A stretch of DNA of 5,598 nucleotides, taken from Desulfobacterales bacterium (GTDB lineage Bacteria > Desulfobacterota > Desulfobacteria > Desulfobacterales > C00003060). This document shows positions 1 to 5,069 of the stretch, in pieces. Location of the stretch: assembly GCA_030616425.1 (NCBI GenBank), contig JAUWXJ010000152.1, forward strand, positions 1-5,598, in the 5' to 3' direction. The number at the start of each line of letters is the position of its first letter. Position 1 is the first letter of the stretch. A model generated the notes under the pieces. It had not been told where the DNA came from, did no database searches, and saw nothing but the letters and a program-made list of their open reading frames with translations. The position numbers were made by a program, and so were the translations under genes.

Positions 1-1812
1 GTCCCAACCGCGTTCCCTGTAATAGTCAATTATGGCGTCTTCCAGTCCCACCGGGATTTTGCCAGCAGCCGGGCCCTCATCCACCGGCTCCATGAATCGC
101 TTTGGATAATTAAAATCGTGCTCCTTTTTCCAACCGTAACGTATGTTCAGTAGCTTCTGAAGCTGGGTGATCCGATCGCCACAACGACGAAGATCATCCA
201 GGCTCCAGCCCATACCTGTTGCGGCATTGATGGTGTTACAGAGGTCGGTGAGGGTATAGCCGCGGAACTCCATGAATTTGCAGTGGCAGGCAGAGTTGAT
301 GACATTGCAGTAGTCATGAAACTTGGCATTGCGATCGGCCGTTTTGTCCCAAGACCAGCGCTCTTCGTTTGCAACCTCATCGATGCCCCATTCCGGCAGT
401 CTGACATGGCCGACCCAAATGTGCTGGGAATTGCCTCGCTCATGGTTCGGACCGGATGCCACGCCCGTGCAGTAATTAAGCGCTGAGATGTACTGAGCGC
501 GCCAGTTGTGGGCGGCGATCTCCTGCCCTTTCATCTGAATGGCCCACTGCTCAGATCCCCTGCCAAGATGCTCTGAAGCAATTTTGGTTCCCTCACCGAG
601 CAGGTAACCAAGGCCATCAGCCCGTGTGCCGATTTTCTTGACCATCTCGACCATAGCTTCAGCGTTACCCCATGTTAGATCCAGCCCGTAAGTATCCTTT
701 TTGGTGATAACGCCCTTCTCGTAGCACTCCATGGCCCAGGCTATCACGACACCGAGGGATATGGTATCCATGGAGTAGAGGTTGGCCAGTTCGCACGCGT
801 AAGCCACGGCCTTAATGTCTTCGACCATGGTATTGAATCCAACCATGGCAAATGACTCGTACTCCGGGCCCTTTCCTTTGTAAGCATAAGGGCCTTCTTT
901 GATCTCGCAGTGGTTGTGGCACTGAATGATACAGTGCTGGCAGGGCCAGGGTTTGGCGTTCAGTTCTTTCGCATAGTTGGAGGCGTGATGGGTCTTGATG
1001 CCGCTGGGGAAGTTGGCCAGTTGGTAATTCTTGATAGGCAGGTTGCCCTGAGGTGCAAAAAGCTCCGTAGCTGCGGCAGTTCCAACACGTTTCATCTGAA
1101 GCCATTCGGGCGCTTCTTTATCCAGATCGGCCAGGCGCTTGTTGATCTCCTTGTTGAGCCTGTCCACCTCTTTGGGGTTATGGACATCCACCGTCTGGCT
1201 GCCACGCACGGCGATGCCTTTGAGCAGCTTGGACCCCATGACCGCTCCCAGACCGCAACGGCCAAGAAAGGACTTCTTCCGGGTCTGGATGTTTGCGTAA
1301 CGGACCCCCCGCTCGCCTGACTGGCCGATTGTCACGCATTCGAAGTTGTCTCCTTCAGCCTCTTTGATACCGTCTTCCGCCTCATAAGCGTCTTTACTCC
1401 AGAGATGAGCGGCATTCTTGAGTTCCACCTTATCGTCGTCAATGACCACATAGACCGGCTTTTCAGCCCGACCATAGACAACGACGGCGTCATAGCCGGC
1501 CTCCTTGATCTCAATGCCAAAGCTGGCTGTTGCCGCCGAGTCTGCATTCATGTTGATCGCCGGCGAAATGGCACCAGCCGTCCATTTGGCGGCGCCACTC
1601 TGTTTGAGACCCTGCATCGGTCCAGGTGCGAAGGTCAGGCGGTTTGCGGGATCGAATGCAGTCGTTCCCCGCGGACATTCACGCCAGAGCATGTAGGCGC
1701 TCATACCGGCGCCGCCCAAAAACTTCTCGTAAATCTCGTCAGGCATTTGTTCGGGTTTGTATGTTCCATTGGTTAAATCGACTCTGAGAATTCTATTCCA
1801 AACACTTTTCAT
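1..1812 (-). CDS. AOR-family tungsten/molybdopterin oxidoreductase (partial, C-terminus off the left edge)
   Basis: Translation from the ATG at 1812 is open for 604 codons to the window edge. Family members are about 600-650 residues, so only a short tail should be missing. The N-terminal half matches the AFOR N domain (about 4-210): ILRVDLTNG near the start, FLGGAG, GYDAVVVYGRA and a GLGAVMGSK motif near 180. The C-terminal domain carries a CX2CX3C cluster motif (C291, C294, C298), GPEYE at 315-319, MDTIS at 348-352, AMECYEKG, H457 in a GPNH context, and C511 in CHCKF. By family knowledge the four cysteines bind a [4Fe-4S] cluster beside a W- or Mo-bispterin, and the enzyme would be a cytoplasmic ferredoxin-linked oxidoreductase. 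The start is backed by GAGGAGG (complement of 1822-1828), 9 nt upstream. Oddities: the pterin-site motifs usually written DxxGLD and DxxGLC read NLYSMD and NSACHC, and the usual SPLTG segment reads SPAIN. It may therefore be a divergent subfamily; family membership is certain, the substrate is not. Confidence 0.95.
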   Translation of the reverse strand, partial: MKSVWNRILRVDLTNGTYKPEQMPDEIYEKFLGGAGMSAYMLWRECPRGTTAFDPANRLTFAPGPMQGLKQSGAAKWTAGAISPAINMNADSAATASFGIEIKEAGYDAVVVYGRAEKPVYVVIDDDKVELKNAAHLWSKDAYEAEDGIKEAEGDNFECVTIGQSGERGVRYANIQTRKKSFLGRCGLGAVMGSKLLKGIAVRGSQTVDVHNPKEVDRLNKEINKRLADLDKEAPEWLQMKRVGTAAATELFAPQGNLPIKNYQLANFPSGIKTHHASNYAKELNAKPWPCQHCIIQCHNHCEIKEGPYAYKGKGPEYESFAMVGFNTMVEDIKAVAYACELANLYSMDTISLGVVIAWAMECYEKGVITKKDTYGLDLTWGNAEAMVEMVKKIGTRADGLGYLLGEGTKIASEHLGRGSEQWAIQMKGQEIAAHNWRAQYISALNYCTGVASGPNHERGNSQHIWVGHVRLPEWGIDEVANEERWSWDKTADRNAKFHDYCNVINSACHCKFMEFRGYTLTDLCNTINAATGMGWSLDDLRRCGDRITQLQKLLNIRYGWKKEHDFNYPKRFMEPVDEGPAAGKIPVGLEDAIIDYYRERGWD

Positions 1813-1864
1813 GACTTCAAACCTCCTCGTTTCTATGAACAAAGTGAACTACTTGGATAAAAAC

Positions 1865-1894
1865 CTCATATCATTATGACACTGTGGGTGTCAA
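1865..1894 (-). promoter_or_regulatory. Candidate sigma-70 promoter for the AOR gene
   Basis: Read on the minus strand, a perfect TTGACA (complement of 1889-1894) is followed after 18 nt by TATGAG (complement of 1865-1870), a 4/6 match to TATAAT. A start near 1858 would leave a leader of about 45 nt before the ATG at 1812. The -35 box overlaps the TGACAC/GTGTCA dyad at 1877-1893, which fits a repressor-type operator. The -10 match is only moderate, so this is a prediction. Confidence 0.45.
1877..1893. promoter_or_regulatory. Operator-like dyad TGACAC-N5-GTGTCA over the AOR promoter
   Basis: Six-base perfect arms (1877-1882 and 1888-1893) flank TGTGG. The dyad lies inside the candidate AOR promoter and covers most of its -35 hexamer. 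Placement suggests a protein binding site that controls the AOR gene; the binding protein is not identifiable. Confidence 0.4.
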
Positions 1895-1930
1895 AAGCTA
1901 ACTGACTTTATCCTAAAGTGATCGGTTAAA

Positions 1931-1957
1931 GGTTCTGGGTTCAGGGTTCAAAGGTTG
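1931..1957. repeat. GGTTC-type imperfect tandem repeat, left copy
   Basis: Four spaced GGTT units occur within 27 bases (GGTTCTGGGTTCAGGGTTCA followed by AAGGTTG). The first 11 bases, GGTTCTGGGTT, are exactly complementary to 2086-2096 in the right copy. The low-complexity pattern does not look coding. It resembles a degenerate intergenic repeat rather than a known insertion-sequence end. Confidence 0.5.
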
Positions 1958-1964
1958 TAATCTG

Positions 1965-1994
1965 TTGACATCCCTCTTTTTATAACCCAATAAT
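1965..1994 (+). promoter_or_regulatory. Possible rightward promoter TTGACA-N18-AATAAT
   Basis: A consensus -35 (1965-1970) is followed 18 nt later by AATAAT (1989-1994, 5/6 to TATAAT). It points away from the AOR gene, into the non-coding region and antisense to the GntR remnant. No gene starts just downstream, so it may be fortuitous or drive a non-coding transcript. Confidence 0.25.
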
Positions 1995-2006
1995 CAGATT
2001 GGCATC

Positions 2007-2025
2007 TTTCACCCATTGGGTGAAA
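2007..2025. promoter_or_regulatory. Perfect 19-bp palindrome TTTCACCCATTGGGTGAAA
   Basis: Nine-base arms (2007-2015 and 2017-2025) surround a single central T. The form is typical of a dimeric regulator binding site, about 195 bp upstream of the AOR start. The half-site TTTCAC/GTGAAA also occurs in the dyad at 2410-2440. A one-base centre makes an RNA hairpin unlikely to close fully, so a protein-binding site is favoured. Confidence 0.5.
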
Positions 2026-2084
2026 CATACACATTGCCCCTCTTGAGGCATCATTCTTATTGAAATGAGCCCGTTAGCGCTCTT

Positions 2085-2118
2085 CAACCCAGAACCGTGA
2101 ACGTTGAACCGCTCAACC
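2085..2118. repeat. GGTTC-type imperfect repeat, right copy (inverted)
   Basis: The complement of this stretch holds the same GGTT-based units as 1931-1957, in opposite orientation, including the 11-base exact match AACCCAGAACC at 2086-2096. The two copies bracket about 130 bp that include the 19-bp palindrome. They could fold as an imperfect long stem, or mark a recombination scar. Confidence 0.5.
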
Positions 2119-2149
2119 TAGGTTTATAATAATCATATTATCATCCCTA

Positions 2150-2176
2150 CAATAGTCATGGGTAAGTGCACTATTG
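2150..2176. repeat. 27-nt dyad CAATAGT-N13-ACTATTG
   Basis: Seven-base perfect arms (2150-2156 and 2170-2176) flank a 13-nt spacer. It lies downstream of the GntR remnant in that gene's direction of transcription. No T-tract follows on either strand, so an intrinsic terminator is not supported. Its role is unknown. Confidence 0.4.
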
Positions 2177-2219
2177 GTGGTCTTTTATGTTTCTTAAAGT
2201 ATCCTCTCTCATTCCCTAC

Positions 2220-2345
2220 TCAAAATTCTCTGGCCAACTCCTCCACGTTTAGCCTGGAACCCGGACTAAATCGATAATTAGCGATCATATCTTTGAGAGC
2301 CCGATAAACTTGACTGCTCAGCATCTCTTTTTTGATCTCAGGCAT
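2220..2345 (-). pseudogene. GntR-family regulator remnant (N-terminal 41 codons only)
   Basis: The frame from ATG (2343-2345) to TGA (2220-2222) encodes 41 residues. It contains SSQVYRALKDMIANYRFSPG, RLNVEELARE and then a stop. This matches the start of GntR winged-helix regulators (QVyeaLkelI..G.l.PG..L.e.eLA..), which normally continue GVSRTPVREAL. The stop falls just before the recognition helix, and no effector domain follows in the roughly 400 bp before the AOR gene. Intact members are usually 210-250 residues. A TGA two codons upstream of the ATG fixes the start; a ribosome binding site is weak. Just past the stop another frame reads MREDTL, faintly like the lost VREAL, which would fit a small deletion plus frameshift. 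Family assignment rests on a short match but a well-ordered one. It faces the transporter operon divergently, as GntR regulators often do. Confidence 0.7.
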
Positions 2346-2381
2346 GGTTCAGATCCCAATACTTTCAGGGATTGCTTTAGC

Positions 2382-2394
2382 ATGTAATTTACAT
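2382..2394. promoter_or_regulatory. 13-bp palindrome ATGTAATTTACAT, possible GntR operator
   Basis: Six-base perfect arms flank one central T. On the minus strand it lies just downstream of a perfect TTGACA (complement of 2398-2403), 37 bp upstream of the GntR remnant's ATG. GT...AC symmetric sites are typical of GntR-family operators, although the spacing of five here is longer than common examples. Autoregulation of the former gntR is inferred. No good -10 follows the TTGACA. Confidence 0.4.
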
Positions 2395-2409
2395 AGCTGT
2401 CAAGAGACG

Positions 2410-2440
2410 TTTCGTGAAAAATAAGAAATTTTTCACGAAA
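2410..2440. promoter_or_regulatory. 31-bp perfect dyad just upstream of the transporter-side promoter
   Basis: Arms TTTCGTGAAAAAT (2410-2422) and ATTTTTCACGAAA (2428-2440) are exact reverse complements over 13 bases, with centre AAGAA. Each arm is itself nearly symmetric (TTTC-NN-GAAA), so it could hold two dimers or one large complex. It ends 4 bp before the -35 at 2445 and lies between two divergent promoter candidates. An operator or activator site for the transporter operon is the best reading. Confidence 0.55.
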
Positions 2441-2444
2441 TTTA

Positions 2445-2473
2445 TTGACTTTTTTGACAAGAATTATTATAGA
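2445..2473 (+). promoter_or_regulatory. Candidate sigma-70 promoter for the transporter operon
   Basis: TTGACT (2445-2450, 5/6) and TATAGA (2468-2473, 4/6) are separated by the ideal 17 nt in AT-rich DNA. Initiation near 2480 would give a leader of about 370 nt before the binding-protein gene, containing the small ORF at 2692-2832. It is the best rightward promoter match I found between the GntR remnant and 2853. Confidence 0.5.
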
Positions 2474-2691
2474 ATTGTCCTTGTTTATCTTTTGAAATAT
2501 TTCTATGATCCCGTCATGATCTGTAGTGTTAGAGCTTGATAAAAAGATTTCAGGTTTTGAAGCCTGATGATGAACGGCGGCCTCTCATTGTAGGCCCGTT
2601 TTGAGCCCAAGGGCAGAGTTGACGGAAACTGGTCTATGAGTTTGTAACCAAATTGGGCTGGTGCCCATACAAAATAATGGAGGGTAGAACG
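2474..2691 (+). other. Putative leader region, no supported gene
   Basis: Nothing coding is supported here. Small hairpin candidates are TCAGG/CCTGA (2550-2554 and 2563-2567) and TGGGC-TGGT-GCCCA (2654-2667). The minus strand is open from 2763 down to a stop at 2503-2505 but has no ATG or GTG start. No known riboswitch fold was recognised. Confidence 0.3.
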
Positions 2692-2832
2692 ATGGAAAGT
2701 TTTAGATGTTTGCCGTTCGGACGAGGTCCCCCTAAATTGTATCGAAATGTATTGCTGAATGCCTTACCGTTTTGGGAAATGACCAATTTATGTGAGGGTA
2801 GTTTTCCAAGATATGTGGCCTTAATCTTCTAA
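2692..2832 (+). CDS. Small hypothetical ORF (46 aa) upstream of the binding-protein gene
   Basis: ATG at 2692 follows a strong GGAGGG (2679-2684) with 7 nt spacing, and the frame runs 46 codons to TAA at 2830-2832, ending 20 bp before the next ATG. The peptide starts MESFRCLPFGRGPP and ends RYVALIF. It has 6 Leu, 6 Phe and 5 Pro, two Cys, no convincing signal peptide and no domain I recognise. The ribosome binding site is the main reason to take it seriously. It could be a leader peptide that couples translation to the downstream gene, a small protein, or the eroded end of an older gene. The frame stays open upstream to about 2623 without a better start. Confidence 0.35.
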   Translation: MESFRCLPFGRGPPKLYRNVLLNALPFWEMTNLCEGSFPRYVALIF

Positions 2833-2852
2833 ATCTTGAAAGGAGATCAGAG

Positions 2853-4106
2853 ATGAGAAAAATGATAAAAAATTTCGGCTTTTTGGTTATTATCCTTAGT
2901 CTGGGTTTCATTTTTTCGAGCAGCACCCTTTTGGCAGCCCCTGACAAAATAAAAGTTGGGGTAATGTACAGCATCACGGGAAAGGGGTCTGCCGTTGCAA
3001 AAGTTCAACTGGACGGAGTCAACCTTGCCATCAAGCAAGTCAATGAGAAAGGCGGGTTGATGATGGGAGGAAAAAGGGTAAAGGTCGAATCAGTGGTCCG
3101 TGATGATGAAACCAAACCTGATGTAGGCGTTCGAAGACTCCGGGAATTGATCGATGAGGGTGTAAAGGTCGTTGTGGGAGGGACATTCGCTCATGTCAGC
3201 ACGGCCATAAATGAGCAGATCCGTGGCGGCCAGGCGCTTTTTATGGCTACCAATGGTATTCAGGAGAAGGTCTTTCGCAAGGAAAATAAGGCCCCTTATT
3301 ACATCTCCCCGCTTGGTGCGGTCGATGGGATCGGAAGGATGTGCGCCGATTACGTGGCTAAAACCTATAAACCCAAGCATGTCATGCTATTTCTCCCTGA
3401 CTATGCCTATGGCCGCGGTGCTGCTGCAGGGGCCCATAAGATATTTAGCACCAAATACCCCCAAATCAAGGTAAGCGAGACCTGGTCCCCCGTAGGAACT
3501 CCCGACTTTACCTCATATATCATCAAGATCAAGGAAGCTAAGCCGGATGTGGTGATGATGGGCCACTGGGGAAACGACGCCATAAATGCATTAAAACAGG
3601 TATACGAATTGGGACTGAAAAAAGACTCAAAGGTTTTCTTTAACTCTATTATTACCGCTTTTGCAGTGGGAATTCCGCCCGAGGCCCTTGAGGATGTAAC
3701 CATGGGGTGGTGGTGGTATCACGACCTGACGGGAATCAAAGATCCTGAGACTGAAAAGGCTGTTGCGGAATTGACCGAAGCTTGGAAAAAGGAATATGGA
3801 GAACCACCTGACCCCTTCGCGGTGTTCGCCTACCTAGGCATGCAGCAGGCTTTGAGGGGAATCGAATTGGCAAACTCCACTGATCCGGCCAAGGTTTACA
3901 AGGCTCTCCTGGACAACCCGAAATTTATGAGCGTTAAGGGTCCAGCCAGTTGGCGGGCGGACGGAAGGCCATCCTATAAATATGCAAAGTTTATTGCGGA
4001 TGGTAAACCTGCCAAGGAAAGAAGAGATAAATGGGATGTTGCCAAAGTAGTCGATATATATATGGGCAAGGAATTATGCCTGCCTTTGAAGGAAATGGGC
4101 TGGTAG
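2853..4106 (+). CDS. Liv-type ABC transporter periplasmic substrate-binding protein
   Basis: The 417-residue product fits the type I periplasmic binding protein family (Peripla_BP_6, LivK-like). A signal peptide is clear: MRKMIKN, a hydrophobic core (8-27) and likely cleavage near A28/A29. There is no lipobox cysteine, so the mature protein should be soluble in the periplasm. Family landmarks are KVGVMYSITGKGS (34-46), DGVNLAIKQVNEKGG (54-68), RDDETKP (83-89), a GGTFAHVST segment (109-117), DYAYGRG (183-189) and GTPDFTSYIIKIKEAKPDVV (215-234). AGGAG at 2841-2845 lies 7 nt before the ATG, which supports this start over M4. It would deliver ligand to a LivH/LivM-type permease energised by the two ATPases downstream. 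The ligand cannot be read from sequence: this family binds branched-chain amino acids, but also amides, urea, short carboxylates and aromatic acids. A WWW run (286-288) could suit an aromatic or bulky ligand, but that is speculation. Confidence 0.93.
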   Translation: MRKMIKNFGFLVIILSLGFIFSSSTLLAAPDKIKVGVMYSITGKGSAVAKVQLDGVNLAIKQVNEKGGLMMGGKRVKVESVVRDDETKPDVGVRRLRELIDEGVKVVVGGTFAHVSTAINEQIRGGQALFMATNGIQEKVFRKENKAPYYISPLGAVDGIGRMCADYVAKTYKPKHVMLFLPDYAYGRGAAAGAHKIFSTKYPQIKVSETWSPVGTPDFTSYIIKIKEAKPDVVMMGHWGNDAINALKQVYELGLKKDSKVFFNSIITAFAVGIPPEALEDVTMGWWWYHDLTGIKDPETEKAVAELTEAWKKEYGEPPDPFAVFAYLGMQQALRGIELANSTDPAKVYKALLDNPKFMSVKGPASWRADGRPSYKYAKFIADGKPAKERRDKWDVAKVVDIYMGKELCLPLKEMGW

Positions 4107-4134
4107 CGATGGCGTAATCATGACATGGCGTAAG

Positions 4135-4174
4135 AAGGAGGGGATATCTTTGGCCGACAGCCTACCCCCTCCTT
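4135..4174 (+). other. Stable hairpin between the binding-protein gene and livG
   Basis: AAGGAGGGG (4135-4143) and CCCCTCCTT (4166-4174) form a perfect 9-bp, GC-rich stem, extendable by a G-U pair. The 22-nt loop contains a small GGC/GCC stem. Only a short TTT follows, so strong intrinsic termination is unlikely. Such hairpins after binding-protein genes often protect the upstream mRNA or reduce read-through, raising binding protein over ATPases. The left arm is also a near-ideal Shine-Dalgarno sequence that pairing would hide. Confidence 0.6.
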
Positions 4175-4220
4175 TAGCCATGAACAGCTTTAAATCACGA
4201 GGGATCTCGAGGGCAACTAT

Positions 4221-4991
4221 ATGGATGTACTTAGGGCTGAGGGGCTGAGCAAACACTTTGGCGGCCTCATTGCTGTTAATGAGGTGAATTTTCACATCAA
4301 GCAGGACGAGACTGCCGGCATTATCGGTCCAAACGGATCGGGGAAGACGACTTTTTTTAACCTGCTGTCAGGTTTCTTCCCCCCCACTGCCGGACGCATC
4401 ATATTCCTTGGAAATGACATTACCCTCATACCTCCAAATAAGAGGGTGATGCAGGGAATGGTCCGAACGTTTCAACTTGTTTCAGTGTTTAATACAATGA
4501 CCGTTTGGGAGAACCTGGTATTGTCCACTATTCGATTCAGGAGGGAACAAACGAAACCTAACAGGTTTTTTTTGTCATCGGCAAAGGATGAGGGAATCAG
4601 AAAGAACTGTTTGGAGGCTCTGAAACTGGTTGGACTTGAAAGTAGAGCCATGACATTGACCTCCGAGCTTGCCTATGGCTCTAAGAGGATGCTCGAGATT
4701 GGTATTGCACTTTCTCTCAACCCAAAACTTCTGCTATTGGATGAGCCTCTGTCCGGACTCAGTGATTCTGAAATTTCAGAGGTTCTGAACCTCCTTCACC
4801 GTATCAAAAAAAATCTCACATTAGTCATCATTGAGCACAAGCTATCGAAAATCGTTGACTTGGTGGATAGGCTCTGCGTGTTGAATGAGGGAAAATTTAT
4901 TTGCGAAGGGAAGCCAGACCAAGTACTTGAGGATTCATCGGTAAGAGAGTGCTACTGGGGTAAAGAAGAGATAGACCAGCGGGCTACATAA
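4221..4991 (+). CDS. livG: Liv-type ABC transporter ATP-binding protein, LivG-like
   Basis: The 256-residue product has the length and order of motifs of LivG-type ATPases: the start LRAEGLSKHFGGLIAVNEV, Walker A GPNGSGKTT (36-44), Q-loop Q85 in VRTFQ, signature LAYGSKR (150-156), Walker B LLLLDEP (170-176) and H-loop H206 in IIEHKL. VRTFQL and the insert around 100-125 are typical of LivG rather than LivF. The signature differs from the common LSYGQQR, with Ala and Ser-Lys in place of Ser and Gln-Gln. It still has the central glycine and all nucleotide-contact motifs, so activity is expected. It would act at the inner face of the membrane as one half of the ATPase pair with LivF. GAGGG (4209-4213) lies 7 nt before the ATG. 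It starts 114 bp after the binding-protein stop, beyond the hairpin. Confidence 0.92.
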   Translation: MDVLRAEGLSKHFGGLIAVNEVNFHIKQDETAGIIGPNGSGKTTFFNLLSGFFPPTAGRIIFLGNDITLIPPNKRVMQGMVRTFQLVSVFNTMTVWENLVLSTIRFRREQTKPNRFFLSSAKDEGIRKNCLEALKLVGLESRAMTLTSELAYGSKRMLEIGIALSLNPKLLLLDEPLSGLSDSEISEVLNLLHRIKKNLTLVIIEHKLSKIVDLVDRLCVLNEGKFICEGKPDQVLEDSSVRECYWGKEEIDQRAT

Positions 4992-5069
4992 ACACGTGAA
5001 GGGAAAGGGATGCCTTCATTATAGCGAGAATAATTATCAATCTCTTCAAGACACCGGAGAAAAGATTCT

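Noticed and set aside
910..1776. Plus-strand ORFs of 63-136 codons at 910-1320, 1405-1776 and 1505-1696
   Set aside because: They lie opposite the intact AOR frame, have no recognisable domains and lack good ribosome binding sites; they are antisense shadows.
1941..1957. GGGTTCAAAGG resembling a tRNA T-loop
   Set aside because: No acceptor, D or anticodon stems can be drawn around it; it is part of the GGTT repeat.
1990..2040. Possible sigma-54 promoter (TGGCA near 2000)
   Set aside because: The GC element at the required distance is absent on both strands.
2503..2763. Minus-strand open frame of 86 codons
   Set aside because: No ATG or GTG start and no recognised domain. The peptide looks fairly natural, so an eroded gene or repeat fragment is possible, but not supported.
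2692..2832. PFGRGP in the small ORF resembling the cytochrome P450 haem-binding loop
   Set aside because: The cysteine and glycine that should follow are absent and the rest of the fold is missing; chance match.
1813..2852. CRISPR array or insertion sequence in the non-coding stretch
   Set aside because: No regularly spaced identical repeats, no transposase frame and no clear terminal repeats with target duplication.
2732..3038. Minus-strand ORFs of 81 and 63 codons over the start of the binding-protein gene
   Set aside because: Antisense to a clear signal peptide and mature domain, with no family resemblance.
4135..4178. Intrinsic terminator after the binding-protein gene
   Set aside because: The stem is strong but is followed by only three T residues, so it is listed as an mRNA hairpin instead.
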